DNA of 64,000 bases from the NCBI GenBank assembly GCA_963677505.2, contig CAXXWB010000014.1, positions 102,125-166,124 of the forward strand, in the 5' to 3' direction. Position 1 is the first letter of the stretch. Each line of letters opens with the position of its first letter. Below the pieces are notes generated by a model. The model was not told the DNA's origin. It worked only from the letters and a program-made list of their open reading frames with translations, and did not search any database. Of the stretch, positions 18,962-28,935 are shown in pieces. The stretch is from JBGSUZ01 sp963677505 (GTDB taxonomy: Bacteria; Bacillota; Clostridia; Peptostreptococcales; Acidaminobacteraceae). The translations under genes and the position numbers were made by a program.

Positions 18962-20035
18962 ATGAGCCAATTACAAGGATTAACACACTTTAGAAGAAAA
19001 ACAAGAAATGTTATGGTCGGCAGTGTTGGCATTGGTAGCAATTTTCCAATTAGTATTCAATCTATGACCAATACAGATACCCGAAATGTTCAGGCGACGG
19101 TAAATCAAATTATAGCCTTAACCGATGCAGGTTGCGAAATTATTAGACTTGCTGTACCTGATCAAGAAGCAGCAGAAGCATTAAAAAAAATAATTCCACA
19201 GTCACCAATCCCCGTGGTAGCAGATATACACTTTGATTACCGCCTTGCCCTTGCAGCAATTAGTAGCGGCGTTAGCAAGGTGAGAATCAATCCTGGAAAT
19301 ATTGGCAGTGAAGCCAGAATTGCAGAAGTGGTTGCAGCTGCAAAATACAGCAATGTCCCTATTCGAATTGGTGTCAACGGTGGCTCTTTAGAAAAAGAGA
19401 TTCTTCAAAAATATGGTGGTGTGACTGGGCAGGGTATTGTTGAAAGTGCAATGACGCATATTGCCATGCTGGAAGCCCATCAATTTGAAAATACCATAGT
19501 TGCCCTTAAATCTTCTGACATTCGTTTGACCTATGAAGCTTATAATATATTGGCAAAAGAATGTGACTATCCTTTCCATATTGGACTAACTGAGGCTGGT
19601 ACCGTTTTTAGAGGAACCATTAAATCCTCTATGGCCATGGGCGCTTTACTCCTTAATGGTTATGGGGACACCATGCGTATCTCATTGACAGGGGACCCTA
19701 TAAACGAGATTAAAGTAGGTAAAGAAATATTAAAATCTTTAGATTTAAGAGATTTTGGTATTAAATTTGTTTCTTGTCCGACTTGTGGCAGGTGTCAACT
19801 TAATTTAGAAAAAATAGCCAATGCCTTAGAAGGGAAACTGGAAGGCGTAAATAAGAACATCACTGTAGCCGTTATGGGTTGCGCAGTTAACGGTCCTGGC
19901 GAAGCAAAGGAAGCAGATATTGGCATTGCAGGTGGGAAAGACAGCGCACTCTTATTTAAAAAAGGTGAAATAGTAGGAAAGTATTCAGAAGAAGAAATTG
20001 TAGATGTACTTTACGAAGAAATCATGAAGTTATAA
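18962..20035 (+). CDS. ispG: 4-hydroxy-3-methylbut-2-en-1-yl diphosphate synthase (flavodoxin)
   Basis: IspG is an [4Fe-4S] enzyme that makes HMBPP from MEcPP late in the MEP pathway. The N-terminal TIM barrel includes ISIQSMTNTDTRN and PVVADIHFDYRLA. The cluster-binding cysteines are in VSCPTCGRC and VMGCAVNGPGEA. The product has 357 residues. The ATG at 18962 has a TAAGGAG site seven bases upstream; a longer reading overlaps rseP. Confidence 0.96.
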   Translation: MSQLQGLTHFRRKTRNVMVGSVGIGSNFPISIQSMTNTDTRNVQATVNQIIALTDAGCEIIRLAVPDQEAAEALKKIIPQSPIPVVADIHFDYRLALAAISSGVSKVRINPGNIGSEARIAEVVAAAKYSNVPIRIGVNGGSLEKEILQKYGGVTGQGIVESAMTHIAMLEAHQFENTIVALKSSDIRLTYEAYNILAKECDYPFHIGLTEAGTVFRGTIKSSMAMGALLLNGYGDTMRISLTGDPINEIKVGKEILKSLDLRDFGIKFVSCPTCGRCQLNLEKIANALEGKLEGVNKNITVAVMGCAVNGPGEAKEADIGIAGGKDSALLFKKGEIVGKYSEEEIVDVLYEEIMKL

Positions 20036-20053
20036 AGATAGAGGATGGGAAAA

Positions 20054-23000
20054 ATGGCTTTAAAAGACTTAATTGCAGAATGTTTGTCCGAACAGCACAT
20101 TAAAGTGACAAACATTCAGTATTTCATAGAAAAAAAAGAAATCATTTTTTCCTTTGAGGCCGATACCCTTGTCGTCTTGGAACAATATTTGGCATTTGAA
20201 GAGAAGGTTAAAGATGCATTCAGTCCCTTCGGAGAGGCTCAAATTCGTTTTAAGATGTCAATGAACAGCGATGGAGATGAATGGACTTCAGGAGTGAAAA
20301 AATGGTTTATACACGCATGTGTGCAGTTGATGCCCTCTATAACACCCTGGCTCAATGAAGAAGTTATCACCTTAACCGATAAGCAAATACAGGCGACGCT
20401 TATGGACTCTATATCCTGTGAACGCATTGTGCAGCAGCGCATGGATCTCAAAATTGGAGATTTATTAAGAGACATGACAGGTCTCAATTATAAAGTCAGC
20501 TTCCTATACGATGAGAAGAATTGTGTGAAGCAAACAGAAGCTTTAAATGAGCAAAAAGAAGCAGCACTTATGCAAATGATTAAAACCGTTGCCACTGAGG
20601 GCAATAATGAAGGCAGAAGTTCAAGTGCGCCTCAAAAGTCTCAAAACGGCGGCGGATTTAATGCTGGAGGATATGGTGGTGGTAATAATGCTAGTGGTAG
20701 CGGTGGATTTACCAAACCCAACAGAAGACAAGCCAATGAAGTGGATGAAACTTGTTTATATAGAAATAAAATAAAAAGAGAAGTGACAAAAATTAATGAG
20801 GGAATGGAAGAAGAAGGGATATTCTGTTTTGAAGCCCAAGTCTTTGAAGCAGATTCAAGAGATTTGAGAAGTGGAAAGTGCTTAGTAAGCTTTTCAATTT
20901 CAGATGGAAGCAATTCCATCGGCGTTAAGCTCTTTGTTAAAGATGGCGCAGAACGTGACGATTTATTAGGAAAAGTTAAAAAAGGCGAATGGTATAAGTT
21001 TGAAGGTTCTGTTCGATTTGACACCTTTGAAAAAGAACTCGCCCTTTATGCCATGAACATTAACACGGGAAGAGGTCCCATCAAGCGAAAAGACGAAGCT
21101 GAAGTTAAGCGAGTAGAGCTTCATTGTCATACGACGATGTCTGACATGGATGGTATGTCTTCTGCCAAGTCCCTTGTAAAAAGAGCTATGAGCTGGGGGC
21201 ATAAGGCTATTGCTATTACAGATCACGGTGTGTTACAGGCCTTTCCTGAAGCCATGGAAACTGCCAGAGGATCTGACATGAAAATCCTTTATGGGCTGGA
21301 AGGTTATTTAATGGATGACAGTTCCGAAGCTGTCATTAGTCCTAAAGGTCAAAATTTAAACGATACTTACGTGGTTTTTGACCTTGAAACCACAGGACTA
21401 TCTTTTAAGAATCACAAAATCACCGAAATAGGTGCTGTTAAAATTCAAGGGGGACAGGTCATAGACCATTTCTCAAGCCTTGTAAACCCACAGGTATCTT
21501 TAGAGCCTAAAATCACTGAACTGACAGGCATTACAGATGACATGTTAGTGGATCAGCCTTTGATTAGTGAAGTGTTACCCAAGTTTATGGCCTTTATTGG
21601 AGATGCGGCTTTGGTTGCTCATAATGCGGCGTTTGATACAGCCTTCATAAAGGAGAATTGTCGTCAAATTGGACTGCCATTTGATTTTACCATATTAGAT
21701 ACCTTAATACTCAGTCGACTCCTTCTTAAAGATGTAAAGCGTCATAAGCTCAATAATATTGCTAAACATTTAGGTGTAAGCCTAGAGAACCATCACAGAG
21801 CAGTAGATGATGCTAAGGCCACTGCTGAAATATTCCTTAAATTTGTAGCCATGCTTCAAGAACAAGAATGTGTCACCATTGATGATATCAATCAGTATTC
21901 TTCTAATCATATGGATTACCAAATGATGGATACCAATCACGTCATCATACTGGTTAAAAACTATGTGGGACTAAAAAACCTTTATCAATTAGTATCCCAC
22001 TCGAATATTAATACCTTCTACAAAAAGCCAAGAATCCCAAAATCCATGTTAAACAATATGCGAGAGGGCCTAATCATTGGTTCAGCTTGTGAGGCGGGGG
22101 AACTTTTTAGCGCCTTGGCAGACAATAAGTCAACGGATGAAATTGAAGCTATTGTAGATTTTTATGATTATTTAGAAATTCAACCCATTGGCAACAATCA
22201 ATTTTTGGTTGAAAAGGGTCTTGTTAAAGACCAAGAAGAGCTTCGAGAACTTAATCGAAAAGTAGTAAATTTAGGCGATCAATTTGGAAAACCTGTCGTT
22301 GCGACTTGTGACGTTCACTTTCTAGACCCGGAAGATGAAGTCTATAGAAGGATTCTTATGGCGGGTAAAGGTTTCACAGACGCCGATAATCAAGCCCCTT
22401 TGTATCTCAGAACTACAGAAGAAATGCTACAAGAATTTGATTATCTAGGATATGAACGTGCTTATGAAGTCGTTGTTCGAAATACCAACTTAATAGCGGA
22501 TCAAATCGAGAATATCCTACCAATTCCAGACGATACTTATCCACCTAGGATAGAGGGTTCGGAAGAGGACTTGCGAAACATGTGTATGGAAAAGGCAGAA
22601 TCTATTTATGGAAAACCCCTTCCTGAACTGGTGGAAACCCGCTTGGTCCGTGAACTGAATTCCATTATCAGCAATGGTTATTCGGTTATGTACATTATCG
22701 CTCAAAAATTGGTTAAGAAATCTCTGGAAGATGGGTATTTGGTAGGTTCGCGGGGATCTGTAGGATCGTCTTTGGCGGCTACTATGAGTGGCATTACAGA
22801 GGTTAATCCTTTGCCACCTCACTACATTTGCAAAAACTGTAAAAACAGTGAATTTATATTAGATGGTTCTATTGGTAGTGGTGCCGACCTTGTAGACAAG
22901 GACTGTCCTGTCTGCGGTAAGGCCTATACCAAAGACGGCCATGACATTCCCTTCGAAACCTTTCTTGGCTTTGAAGGGGACAAGGAGCCCGATATCGACC

Positions 23001-24418
23001 TTAACTTTGCAGGGGTCTATCAGGCCAATGCCCATCGATATACAGAAGAACTCTTTGGCAAGGGTTATACCTTTAAAGCGGGGACTATCGGTACCATTGC
23101 TGACAAAACAGCCTATGGCTATGTGAGAAAGTATTTTGAAGAGAAGGGCATTACCGTCAACTCAAAAGAAATCGCTAGACTTTCACAAGGCTGTACAGGC
23201 ATAAAAAGAACCAGTGGACAGCATCCTGGTGGTATTATGGTCGTTCCTGACTATAAGGACATTCACGACTTCTGTCCGATTCAATACCCAGCCAATGATT
23301 CAAAATCAGGGGTTATCACAACCCACTTTGACTATCATTCCATCAGTGGACGGCTCCTGAAATTGGATATACTCGGACACGACGTTCCGACCATCATCAA
23401 AGCCTTAGAAGATATGACTGGGGTGACGGTCGAAGATATTCCACTGGACGACAAAGAGACTGTAGCAATTTTTACCACGGTAGACACGCTCAACATTAAA
23501 GACCCAAGTTATAAATTGAAAATTGGATCTCTTGGTATTCCAGAGTTTGGCACTAAGTTTGTTAGACAAATGTTAGATGATACCCAACCGAGTACCTTTG
23601 CGGAATTAGTTCGAATCTCAGGTCTTTCCCATGGTACAGATGTTTGGATTAACAATGCTCAAGACTTGGTTAGAAACGGGACGGCGGTCTTAAAAGAAGT
23701 TATCTCCACTCGTGATGATATTATGACTTACCTGATCTATCAGGGATTGCCGCCAAAATCGGCCTTTAATATTATGGAACGGGTCAGAAAAGGGAAAGGT
23801 CTTACCGACGAAAACGTGGAGCTTATGAAGGAATATAAAGTGCCTGACTGGTATATCAGTTCGTGTAATACCATTAAGTACATGTTCCCAAAAGCCCATG
23901 CTGTAGCTTATGTTATGATGTCATTCAGAATTGCATACTTTAAAGTACACTACCCGTTGGCATTCTATGCTTCCTTCTTCTCAATTAAAGTTGAAGATTT
24001 TGACGCCCAGCTGGTTTGCCAAGGGAAGGAAGCGGTTCGGTCAACCATGAGGCAATATGAACAGACCTGGGACGCTCTTTCCAAGAAGGAGCAAGACCTC
24101 TACAATATTCTTGAAGTCGTAGATGAATACTACAGCCGAGGTTTTGAGTTCCACCGCGTCAGCTTAGAGAACTCTCACGCAGATGAATTTATAATTAAAG
24201 AAGATAAACTCTTGCCGCCACTTCGATCCCTTCAAGGGGTAGGCGAAACGGCCGCAAGAAAAATCATCGAAGAGCGTGAACTTGGAGAGTTTATCTCTAT
24301 TGCAGAACTACGCAGACGCGCCAAAGCGACTAAAACCGTTATTGAAGCTCTGGAGGTACATGGCTGTTTGAAGGGAATGCCTGAAAACAACCAGTTGGAC
24401 TTGTTCTCTCTGGCATAA
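20054..24418 (+). CDS. polC: DNA polymerase III alpha subunit, Gram-positive PolC type
   Basis: PolC is the main replicative polymerase of low-GC Gram-positive bacteria. Domain order is visible over 1454 residues. An N-terminal domain comes first, then a Gly/Asn-rich linker near residues 195-220 and an OB fold near 240-340. The PHP domain is at about 353 (ELHCHTTMSDMDG). An inserted DnaQ-type exonuclease starts near 438 (FDLETTGLSF, HNAAFD, HRAVDDAKAT). A zinc-binding loop lies near 925-960 (CKNCKN and CPVCGK), and the palm carboxylates are in EPDIDLNFAG near 977. The ATG at 20054 is preferred over one at 20045 that abuts the RBS. Confidence 0.97.
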   Translation: MALKDLIAECLSEQHIKVTNIQYFIEKKEIIFSFEADTLVVLEQYLAFEEKVKDAFSPFGEAQIRFKMSMNSDGDEWTSGVKKWFIHACVQLMPSITPWLNEEVITLTDKQIQATLMDSISCERIVQQRMDLKIGDLLRDMTGLNYKVSFLYDEKNCVKQTEALNEQKEAALMQMIKTVATEGNNEGRSSSAPQKSQNGGGFNAGGYGGGNNASGSGGFTKPNRRQANEVDETCLYRNKIKREVTKINEGMEEEGIFCFEAQVFEADSRDLRSGKCLVSFSISDGSNSIGVKLFVKDGAERDDLLGKVKKGEWYKFEGSVRFDTFEKELALYAMNINTGRGPIKRKDEAEVKRVELHCHTTMSDMDGMSSAKSLVKRAMSWGHKAIAITDHGVLQAFPEAMETARGSDMKILYGLEGYLMDDSSEAVISPKGQNLNDTYVVFDLETTGLSFKNHKITEIGAVKIQGGQVIDHFSSLVNPQVSLEPKITELTGITDDMLVDQPLISEVLPKFMAFIGDAALVAHNAAFDTAFIKENCRQIGLPFDFTILDTLILSRLLLKDVKRHKLNNIAKHLGVSLENHHRAVDDAKATAEIFLKFVAMLQEQECVTIDDINQYSSNHMDYQMMDTNHVIILVKNYVGLKNLYQLVSHSNINTFYKKPRIPKSMLNNMREGLIIGSACEAGELFSALADNKSTDEIEAIVDFYDYLEIQPIGNNQFLVEKGLVKDQEELRELNRKVVNLGDQFGKPVVATCDVHFLDPEDEVYRRILMAGKGFTDADNQAPLYLRTTEEMLQEFDYLGYERAYEVVVRNTNLIADQIENILPIPDDTYPPRIEGSEEDLRNMCMEKAESIYGKPLPELVETRLVRELNSIISNGYSVMYIIAQKLVKKSLEDGYLVGSRGSVGSSLAATMSGITEVNPLPPHYICKNCKNSEFILDGSIGSGADLVDKDCPVCGKAYTKDGHDIPFETFLGFEGDKEPDIDLNFAGVYQANAHRYTEELFGKGYTFKAGTIGTIADKTAYGYVRKYFEEKGITVNSKEIARLSQGCTGIKRTSGQHPGGIMVVPDYKDIHDFCPIQYPANDSKSGVITTHFDYHSISGRLLKLDILGHDVPTIIKALEDMTGVTVEDIPLDDKETVAIFTTVDTLNIKDPSYKLKIGSLGIPEFGTKFVRQMLDDTQPSTFAELVRISGLSHGTDVWINNAQDLVRNGTAVLKEVISTRDDIMTYLIYQGLPPKSAFNIMERVRKGKGLTDENVELMKEYKVPDWYISSCNTIKYMFPKAHAVAYVMMSFRIAYFKVHYPLAFYASFFSIKVEDFDAQLVCQGKEAVRSTMRQYEQTWDALSKKEQDLYNILEVVDEYYSRGFEFHRVSLENSHADEFIIKEDKLLPPLRSLQGVGETAARKIIEERELGEFISIAELRRRAKATKTVIEALEVHGCLKGMPENNQLDLFSLA

Positions 24419-24422
24419 TCAT

Positions 24423-24451
24423 TTGCACAATATTGTAAACTATGATATACT
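24423..24451 (+). promoter_or_regulatory. Sigma-A promoter of the rimP-nusA-infB operon
   Basis: TTGCAC at 24423-24428 and TATACT at 24446-24451 are separated by 17 bases. The promoter starts just after the polC stop. Confidence 0.75.
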
Positions 24452-24475
24452 GAAAAGGAAATAGATAAAAGACGT

Positions 24476-24509
24476 CGAAGAGTGGGTTTAGCCCACTCTT
24501 CGTTTGTTG
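24476..24509 (+). terminator. Leader hairpin with T-rich tail before rimP
   Basis: CGAAGAGTGGG pairs perfectly with CCCACTCTTCG (24476-24486 with 24492-24502) around TTTAG, followed by TTTGTTGTT. It lies downstream of the promoter and about 65 bases before rimP. It could be a leader attenuator, or a terminator of polC readthrough transcripts. Confidence 0.6.
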
Positions 24510-24565
24510 TTAGGACCTGTAGCACATAGTTTTACACAATTTAATAGGGTTAGGAGGTATGCAAA

Positions 24566-25045
24566 ATGAAAAAGAGAAGAGTTGTCGATATCGTCAGAGA
24601 TATCGTAGAGCCTCATTGCAAAAACGAGGGTCTTGAACTGGTTGACGTTGAGTTTGTCAAAGAAGGCCCATTCAGATATTTGAGAGTTATCATTGATAAG
24701 GAAGATGGCGTATCACTAGATGATTGTTCATTAGTGAGCAGATTCTTGAATGTTAAATTGGACGAAATTGATCCAATTGAGGAAAATTATTTCCTTGAGG
24801 TCACATCGCCAGGTATTGAAAGAGAACTTAAGAGACCAGAAGACTTTAAACGATTTGCTGGTAAAACAGTTCAGTTAAAACTATTTACACCAGTAGATGG
24901 TCAAAAAGTATTTAAAGGAACTTTGATCGGTCTTGAAGATCAAATGGTAAAAATCGGCGTTGAAGATAAGACGATTGATATTCCAAAAGAGAAAATTTCA
25001 AGTGTTAAATTAGTTGTCAATTTTGACCATGAGGAGGAAGAATAA
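24566..25045 (+). CDS. rimP: Ribosome maturation factor RimP
   Basis: RimP is needed for 30S maturation and is the usual first gene of the nusA operon. The 159 residues contain GLELVDVEFVKEGPFRYLRV, the VSLDDCSLVSRFLNVKLDE region and the family motif YFLEVTSPGIERELK. The C-terminal SH3-like domain follows. It overlaps no neighbour, and the nusA start lies one base after its stop. Confidence 0.96.
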   Translation: MKKRRVVDIVRDIVEPHCKNEGLELVDVEFVKEGPFRYLRVIIDKEDGVSLDDCSLVSRFLNVKLDEIDPIEENYFLEVTSPGIERELKRPEDFKRFAGKTVQLKLFTPVDGQKVFKGTLIGLEDQMVKIGVEDKTIDIPKEKISSVKLVVNFDHEEEE

Positions 25046-25046
25046 G

Positions 25047-26105
25047 GTGAAGCAAGAATTGCTTGAGGCTCTCGACGCGCTGGAAAAAGAAAAAGGGATT
25101 TCTAAAGAGTTGTTAATTGAAACGATTGAAGCAGCTCTCATTACAGCGTATAAGAAAAATTTCGGATCAGCACAGAATGTCAAGGTCACTATTGATCAAG
25201 GGACAGGTGATGTGAGAGTCTACTCTAGAAGAGAAGTCGTAGAAGAATCTACGGACGATTTCTTTGAAATCACCTTGGAAGATGCGAAAAAAATCGATGC
25301 CAATTATGAATATGGTGATTTTATCGACTCTGAAGTAACGCCTAAAGATTTTGGTCGTATTGCAGCGCAAACAGCTAAACAAGTTGTTGTACAACGTATT
25401 CGTGAAGCAGAGCGTTCAATTATTTTCGATGAATTTTCAGATAGAGAAAGTGAAATTGTTACAGGTGTGATTCAAAGAATTTCAAAAGGCACCATCTTCA
25501 TCAATTTAGGCAAAACAGAAGCTGTTCTTTTACCAACAGAGCAAATTCCTGGTGAAGAATATCCTCAAGGTGGCAGAATCAAGACTTTCATTGTGGAAGT
25601 CAGCAAAACTTCAAAAGGTCCACAGGTGGTTGTATCTAGAACCCATCCTGGTCTTGTAAAAAGACTCTTTGAGTTAGAAGTACCTGAAATTTACAACGGC
25701 GAAGTTGAAATCAGAGGTATTTCTAGAGAAGCGGGATCAAGAACGAAAATTGCTGTATTCGCGCCAAATCCTGACATTGATCCTGTAGGTTCATGTGTTG
25801 GTCCTAAAGGTGCAAGGGTACAAAACATAGTGACAGAACTTCGTGGCGAAAAAATTGATATTATCAAATGGAACGAAGATCCAGCTGAATTTATTTCTAA
25901 TGCCCTCAGCCCATCAAAAGTTGATTTGGTTGAAGTTCATGAAGGCGATAAATCAGCCCTCGTTGTTGTTCCAGATTATCAGTTGTCACTCGCTATCGGT
26001 AAAGAAGGCCAAAATGCAAGATTGGCTGCTAAATTGACTGGATGGAAAATTGATATTAAGAGTGCCAGCCAATACGAGAAAGCCAAAGAAGCTGCCGCTG
26101 AGTAG
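25047..26105 (+). CDS. nusA: Transcription termination/antitermination factor NusA
   Basis: NusA binds RNA polymerase and nascent RNA to control pausing, termination and antitermination. The N-terminal domain (LLEALDALEKEKGISKELLI) is followed by an S1 domain near residues 135-200. Two KH domains carry DPVGSCVGPKGARVQ and LAIGKEGQNARLAAKLTG. The protein ends after KH2 at 352 residues, without the C-terminal acidic repeats of proteobacterial NusA, as in other Firmicutes. The GTG at 25047 follows GAGGAGGAAG inside the end of rimP. Confidence 0.96.
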   Translation: MKQELLEALDALEKEKGISKELLIETIEAALITAYKKNFGSAQNVKVTIDQGTGDVRVYSRREVVEESTDDFFEITLEDAKKIDANYEYGDFIDSEVTPKDFGRIAAQTAKQVVVQRIREAERSIIFDEFSDRESEIVTGVIQRISKGTIFINLGKTEAVLLPTEQIPGEEYPQGGRIKTFIVEVSKTSKGPQVVVSRTHPGLVKRLFELEVPEIYNGEVEIRGISREAGSRTKIAVFAPNPDIDPVGSCVGPKGARVQNIVTELRGEKIDIIKWNEDPAEFISNALSPSKVDLVEVHEGDKSALVVVPDYQLSLAIGKEGQNARLAAKLTGWKIDIKSASQYEKAKEAAAE

Positions 26106-26119
26106 AGGAGGTAGGTTTG

Positions 26120-26425
26120 ATGAAGGTCAAAAAAGTGCCCATGAGAACCTGCGTCGGATGTGGAGAGCAGAAGACTAAACGCGAACTCATCAGAGTCGTA
26201 AAAAATAATGAAAATCAAGTTTCTGTGGATTTTAAGGGCAAGGCAAATGGAAGAGGCGCATACATATGCCCATCTCTAGAATGCTTAAAAAAAGCTCAAA
26301 AAAGGGATGCGCTTAGTAGATCACTTATGATTAAAATTGATCAAGAAATCTACGAGCGCTTAGCTGAGGAACTCGCTGCGGGTGACCAAGACGAGGAATC
26401 TACCATTCAAGTAAAGGACGAGTGA
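26120..26425 (+). CDS. ylxR: YlxR family RNA-binding protein (RnpM-like)
   Basis: The 101-residue protein has the family signature RTCVGCGEQKTKRELIRVV, then KANGRGAYICP. YlxR of Bacillus has been reported to bind and modulate RNase P; transfer of that role here is inference. The ATG at 26120 follows GAGGAGG with good spacing. Its conserved site is in the nusA-infB operon. Confidence 0.93.
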   Translation: MKVKKVPMRTCVGCGEQKTKRELIRVVKNNENQVSVDFKGKANGRGAYICPSLECLKKAQKRDALSRSLMIKIDQEIYERLAEELAAGDQDEESTIQVKDE

Positions 26426-26426
26426 T

Positions 26427-26735
26427 ATGCAAAAGTTTTTAACCATGCTTGGCTTTGCCATGAAGTCTGGCAAAATCATTACAGGGGACGATACTTGCGA
26501 AATGTTTATGAAAAAACGCAAGATTAAACTCTTAATAGTGGCTGCTGACGCTTCTGAGAACACAAAAGACAAGTTTAGGTTTTTAACTAAGCAAGCAGAA
26601 GTCCAAATCATAGAGATTTCCACAAAAGAGGAACTGTCCCAAGCAATTGGTAAATACAATCGGGCTGTAATCGGCATTACAGATCGAAAGTTTTCCAAAG
26701 CTTTACTCAAGTTAGTTGAACCGACTGTCGAATAA
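26427..26735 (+). CDS. ylxQ: YlxQ, L7Ae/L30e-family RNA-binding protein
   Basis: The 102 residues form a single L7Ae-like domain: FLTMLGFAMKSGKIITGDD at the start, a LLIVAADASENT strand-helix, and AVIGITDRKF near the end. The family binds kink-turn RNAs. One base separates it from ylxR, the standard order in Firmicutes. Confidence 0.92.
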   Translation: MQKFLTMLGFAMKSGKIITGDDTCEMFMKKRKIKLLIVAADASENTKDKFRFLTKQAEVQIIEISTKEELSQAIGKYNRAVIGITDRKFSKALLKLVEPTVE

Positions 26736-26752
26736 ATACGGGGGTGACTCAA

Positions 26753-28897
26753 TTGTCTAAAATTAGAGTGCATGAGCTCGCAAAAGAGCTTGGAATATCT
26801 AGCAAAGAATGTATTGAAAAGCTTCAAGAACTTGGTCTTGAAGTTAAAAATCACATGAGCAGCATTGAAGGCGCAGACTATGAACTTGTCAATGAATTGC
26901 TCAGAACTGCAGGAAGTGGTGCAGTTTCAGAGAAAGAGGTAACTATGGTAGAAAACGAAGAAATTTTGCAAGATGATAATGAAGAAATGATAATAGATGA
27001 ATACGACGATTTAGATGAAATGGAAGAAATGGAAGCCTTAGATCGCATTAAGAACAAGGGCACCAATAAAAAAGGAAAAGCAAAGAAGAAAAACTTTAAG
27101 CATGGGGTAGACAGCAATCCTTACAAACCTCAAGAAGTTGCTTACGAAAATGATATTGTTATTGGCGCTACCATTACAGTTGGCGACCTTACAAAGCTTC
27201 TAAAAAAAGGTCTTAATGACATCATCATGAAATTGATGAACATTGGTATCATGGCGACAATCAATCAAGAGTTGGACTTTGAAACAGCTGAACTTATTGC
27301 TGCTGAATACAATGTCTCCGTTTCAAAAGAATTGACAGAAGAAGAAATGGAAGATATCCGTTTCAATTTCGATGATGATCCAGCAGATCTTGTTAAGAGA
27401 GCTCCAGTTGTTACTGTAATGGGTCACGTTGACCACGGTAAAACTTCTCTTCTTGACGCAATTAGAAAAACAAGTGTTACAACGGGTGAAGCCGGCGGTA
27501 TTACGCAACATATCGGTGCTTCTGAAGTTAGACATAATGGCGAGAAAATTGTATTCTTAGATACACCAGGACATGAAGCGTTTACATCTCTCAGAGCTAG
27601 AGGGGCTAAAGTTACAGATATTGCTATTTTAGTTGTTGCAGCCGATGATGGTGTTATGCCACAAACAAAAGAAGCCATTGACCATGCTAAAGCGGCTGGC
27701 GTTCCAATTATTGTTGCTATTAACAAAATTGATAAAGCCAATGCCAACCAAGATCGTGTTAAGCAAGAATTGGCAGATCATGGTCTCTTGATTGAAGAAT
27801 GGGGCGGAGAAGTTATTTCGGTACCAGTTTCAGCTATCAAAGGCGAAGGTATTGACCAACTTCTTGAAATGGTTCTTCTCGTTTCAGAAATGTTGGAATT
27901 AAAAGCAAATCCAAATAGACCTGCAATTGGTACTATTTTAGAAGCTAAAGTAGATAAAGGTCGTGGGACAGTTGCAACAGCTCTTATTGAAACAGGTATC
28001 ATTCAAGTTGGGGACCCTGTTATTGCAGGTACAACTTATGGTCGTGTCAGAGCGATGTTCAACCATTTAGGCAAGAAAATTAAAATTGCTGGTCCTGCAA
28101 CTTGTGTAGAAATCACTGGTTTAAATGAAGTGCCACAAGCTGGAGATAAATTCTACGTTGCAGTAGATGAAAAACAAGCAAGAATCCTTGCTGAGAGAAG
28201 ACAATTAGAACTTAGAAACTCAAGCCTTAAAAAGAACCCACATGTATCTCTTGAAGACCTCTTTAGCCAAATTCAAGAGGGTCAAATCAAGGATCTTAAC
28301 ATTATTATTAAGGCAGACGTTCACGGCTCTATAGAAGCTCTTAAAGGATCACTTCTTAAACTTACAAATGAGGAAGTTCGTGTCAATGTCATTCATACAA
28401 ACGTTGGGACTATTTCTGAAAATGATATTCTTTTGGCATCTGCATCTAATGCCATCATCATTGGTTTTAATGTAAGACCGTCTACAACGGTTCAAGACAT
28501 TGCCAATCGTGAAGGCGTATACCTTAAAACTTACAGAATCATCTATGAAGCAATTGATGATGTTGCTCAAGCTATGAAGGGTATGTTAGATCCTATTTAT
28601 AAAGAAGTTGTCATTGGTAGAATCCAAGTTCGTGAACTCTTCAAAGTACCAAACATTGGTGTTATTGCAGGGGCATACGTTCTTACGGGTAAAGTTGTGA
28701 GAAATGCACAAATTCGATTAATCAGAGAAGGTATCATCATTCATGAAGGCAAGATTTCTTCCCTCAGACGTTTCAAAGACGATGCGAAAGAAGTTGCTGC
28801 TGGATACGAATGTGGTATTGGTTTCGATAATTATAACGATCTTAAAGTTGATGATGAGATTGAAGCATTCCTCATCGAAGAAGTTAAAAGAAGCTAG
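26753..28897 (+). CDS. infB: Translation initiation factor IF-2
   Basis: IF-2 is the GTPase that brings fMet-tRNA to the 30S subunit. The N-terminal IF2N domain (IRVHELAKELGISSKECIEKLQ) is followed by a short acidic/Lys linker, a second IF2N region, and the G domain with GHVDHGKTSLLD, DTPGHEAF and NKIDKAN. Domains II-IV follow. At 714 residues it is a short IF-2. The start is taken as TTG at 26753, eight bases after GGGGGTGA. The upstream in-frame GTG at 26744 lies inside that ribosome binding site. Confidence 0.96.
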   Translation: MSKIRVHELAKELGISSKECIEKLQELGLEVKNHMSSIEGADYELVNELLRTAGSGAVSEKEVTMVENEEILQDDNEEMIIDEYDDLDEMEEMEALDRIKNKGTNKKGKAKKKNFKHGVDSNPYKPQEVAYENDIVIGATITVGDLTKLLKKGLNDIIMKLMNIGIMATINQELDFETAELIAAEYNVSVSKELTEEEMEDIRFNFDDDPADLVKRAPVVTVMGHVDHGKTSLLDAIRKTSVTTGEAGGITQHIGASEVRHNGEKIVFLDTPGHEAFTSLRARGAKVTDIAILVVAADDGVMPQTKEAIDHAKAAGVPIIVAINKIDKANANQDRVKQELADHGLLIEEWGGEVISVPVSAIKGEGIDQLLEMVLLVSEMLELKANPNRPAIGTILEAKVDKGRGTVATALIETGIIQVGDPVIAGTTYGRVRAMFNHLGKKIKIAGPATCVEITGLNEVPQAGDKFYVAVDEKQARILAERRQLELRNSSLKKNPHVSLEDLFSQIQEGQIKDLNIIIKADVHGSIEALKGSLLKLTNEEVRVNVIHTNVGTISENDILLASASNAIIIGFNVRPSTTVQDIANREGVYLKTYRIIYEAIDDVAQAMKGMLDPIYKEVVIGRIQVRELFKVPNIGVIAGAYVLTGKVVRNAQIRLIREGIIIHEGKISSLRRFKDDAKEVAAGYECGIGFDNYNDLKVDDEIEAFLIEEVKRS

Positions 28898-28935
28898 AGC
28901 GTAATAGAGAAATGCGCAGAAAGCAGGTGAAATAA

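Noticed and set aside
20641..21024. Minus-strand 127-residue open frame inside polC
   Set aside because: It is the reverse of the Gly-rich linker and OB domain; its Pro-rich end is a by-product of the Gly codons.
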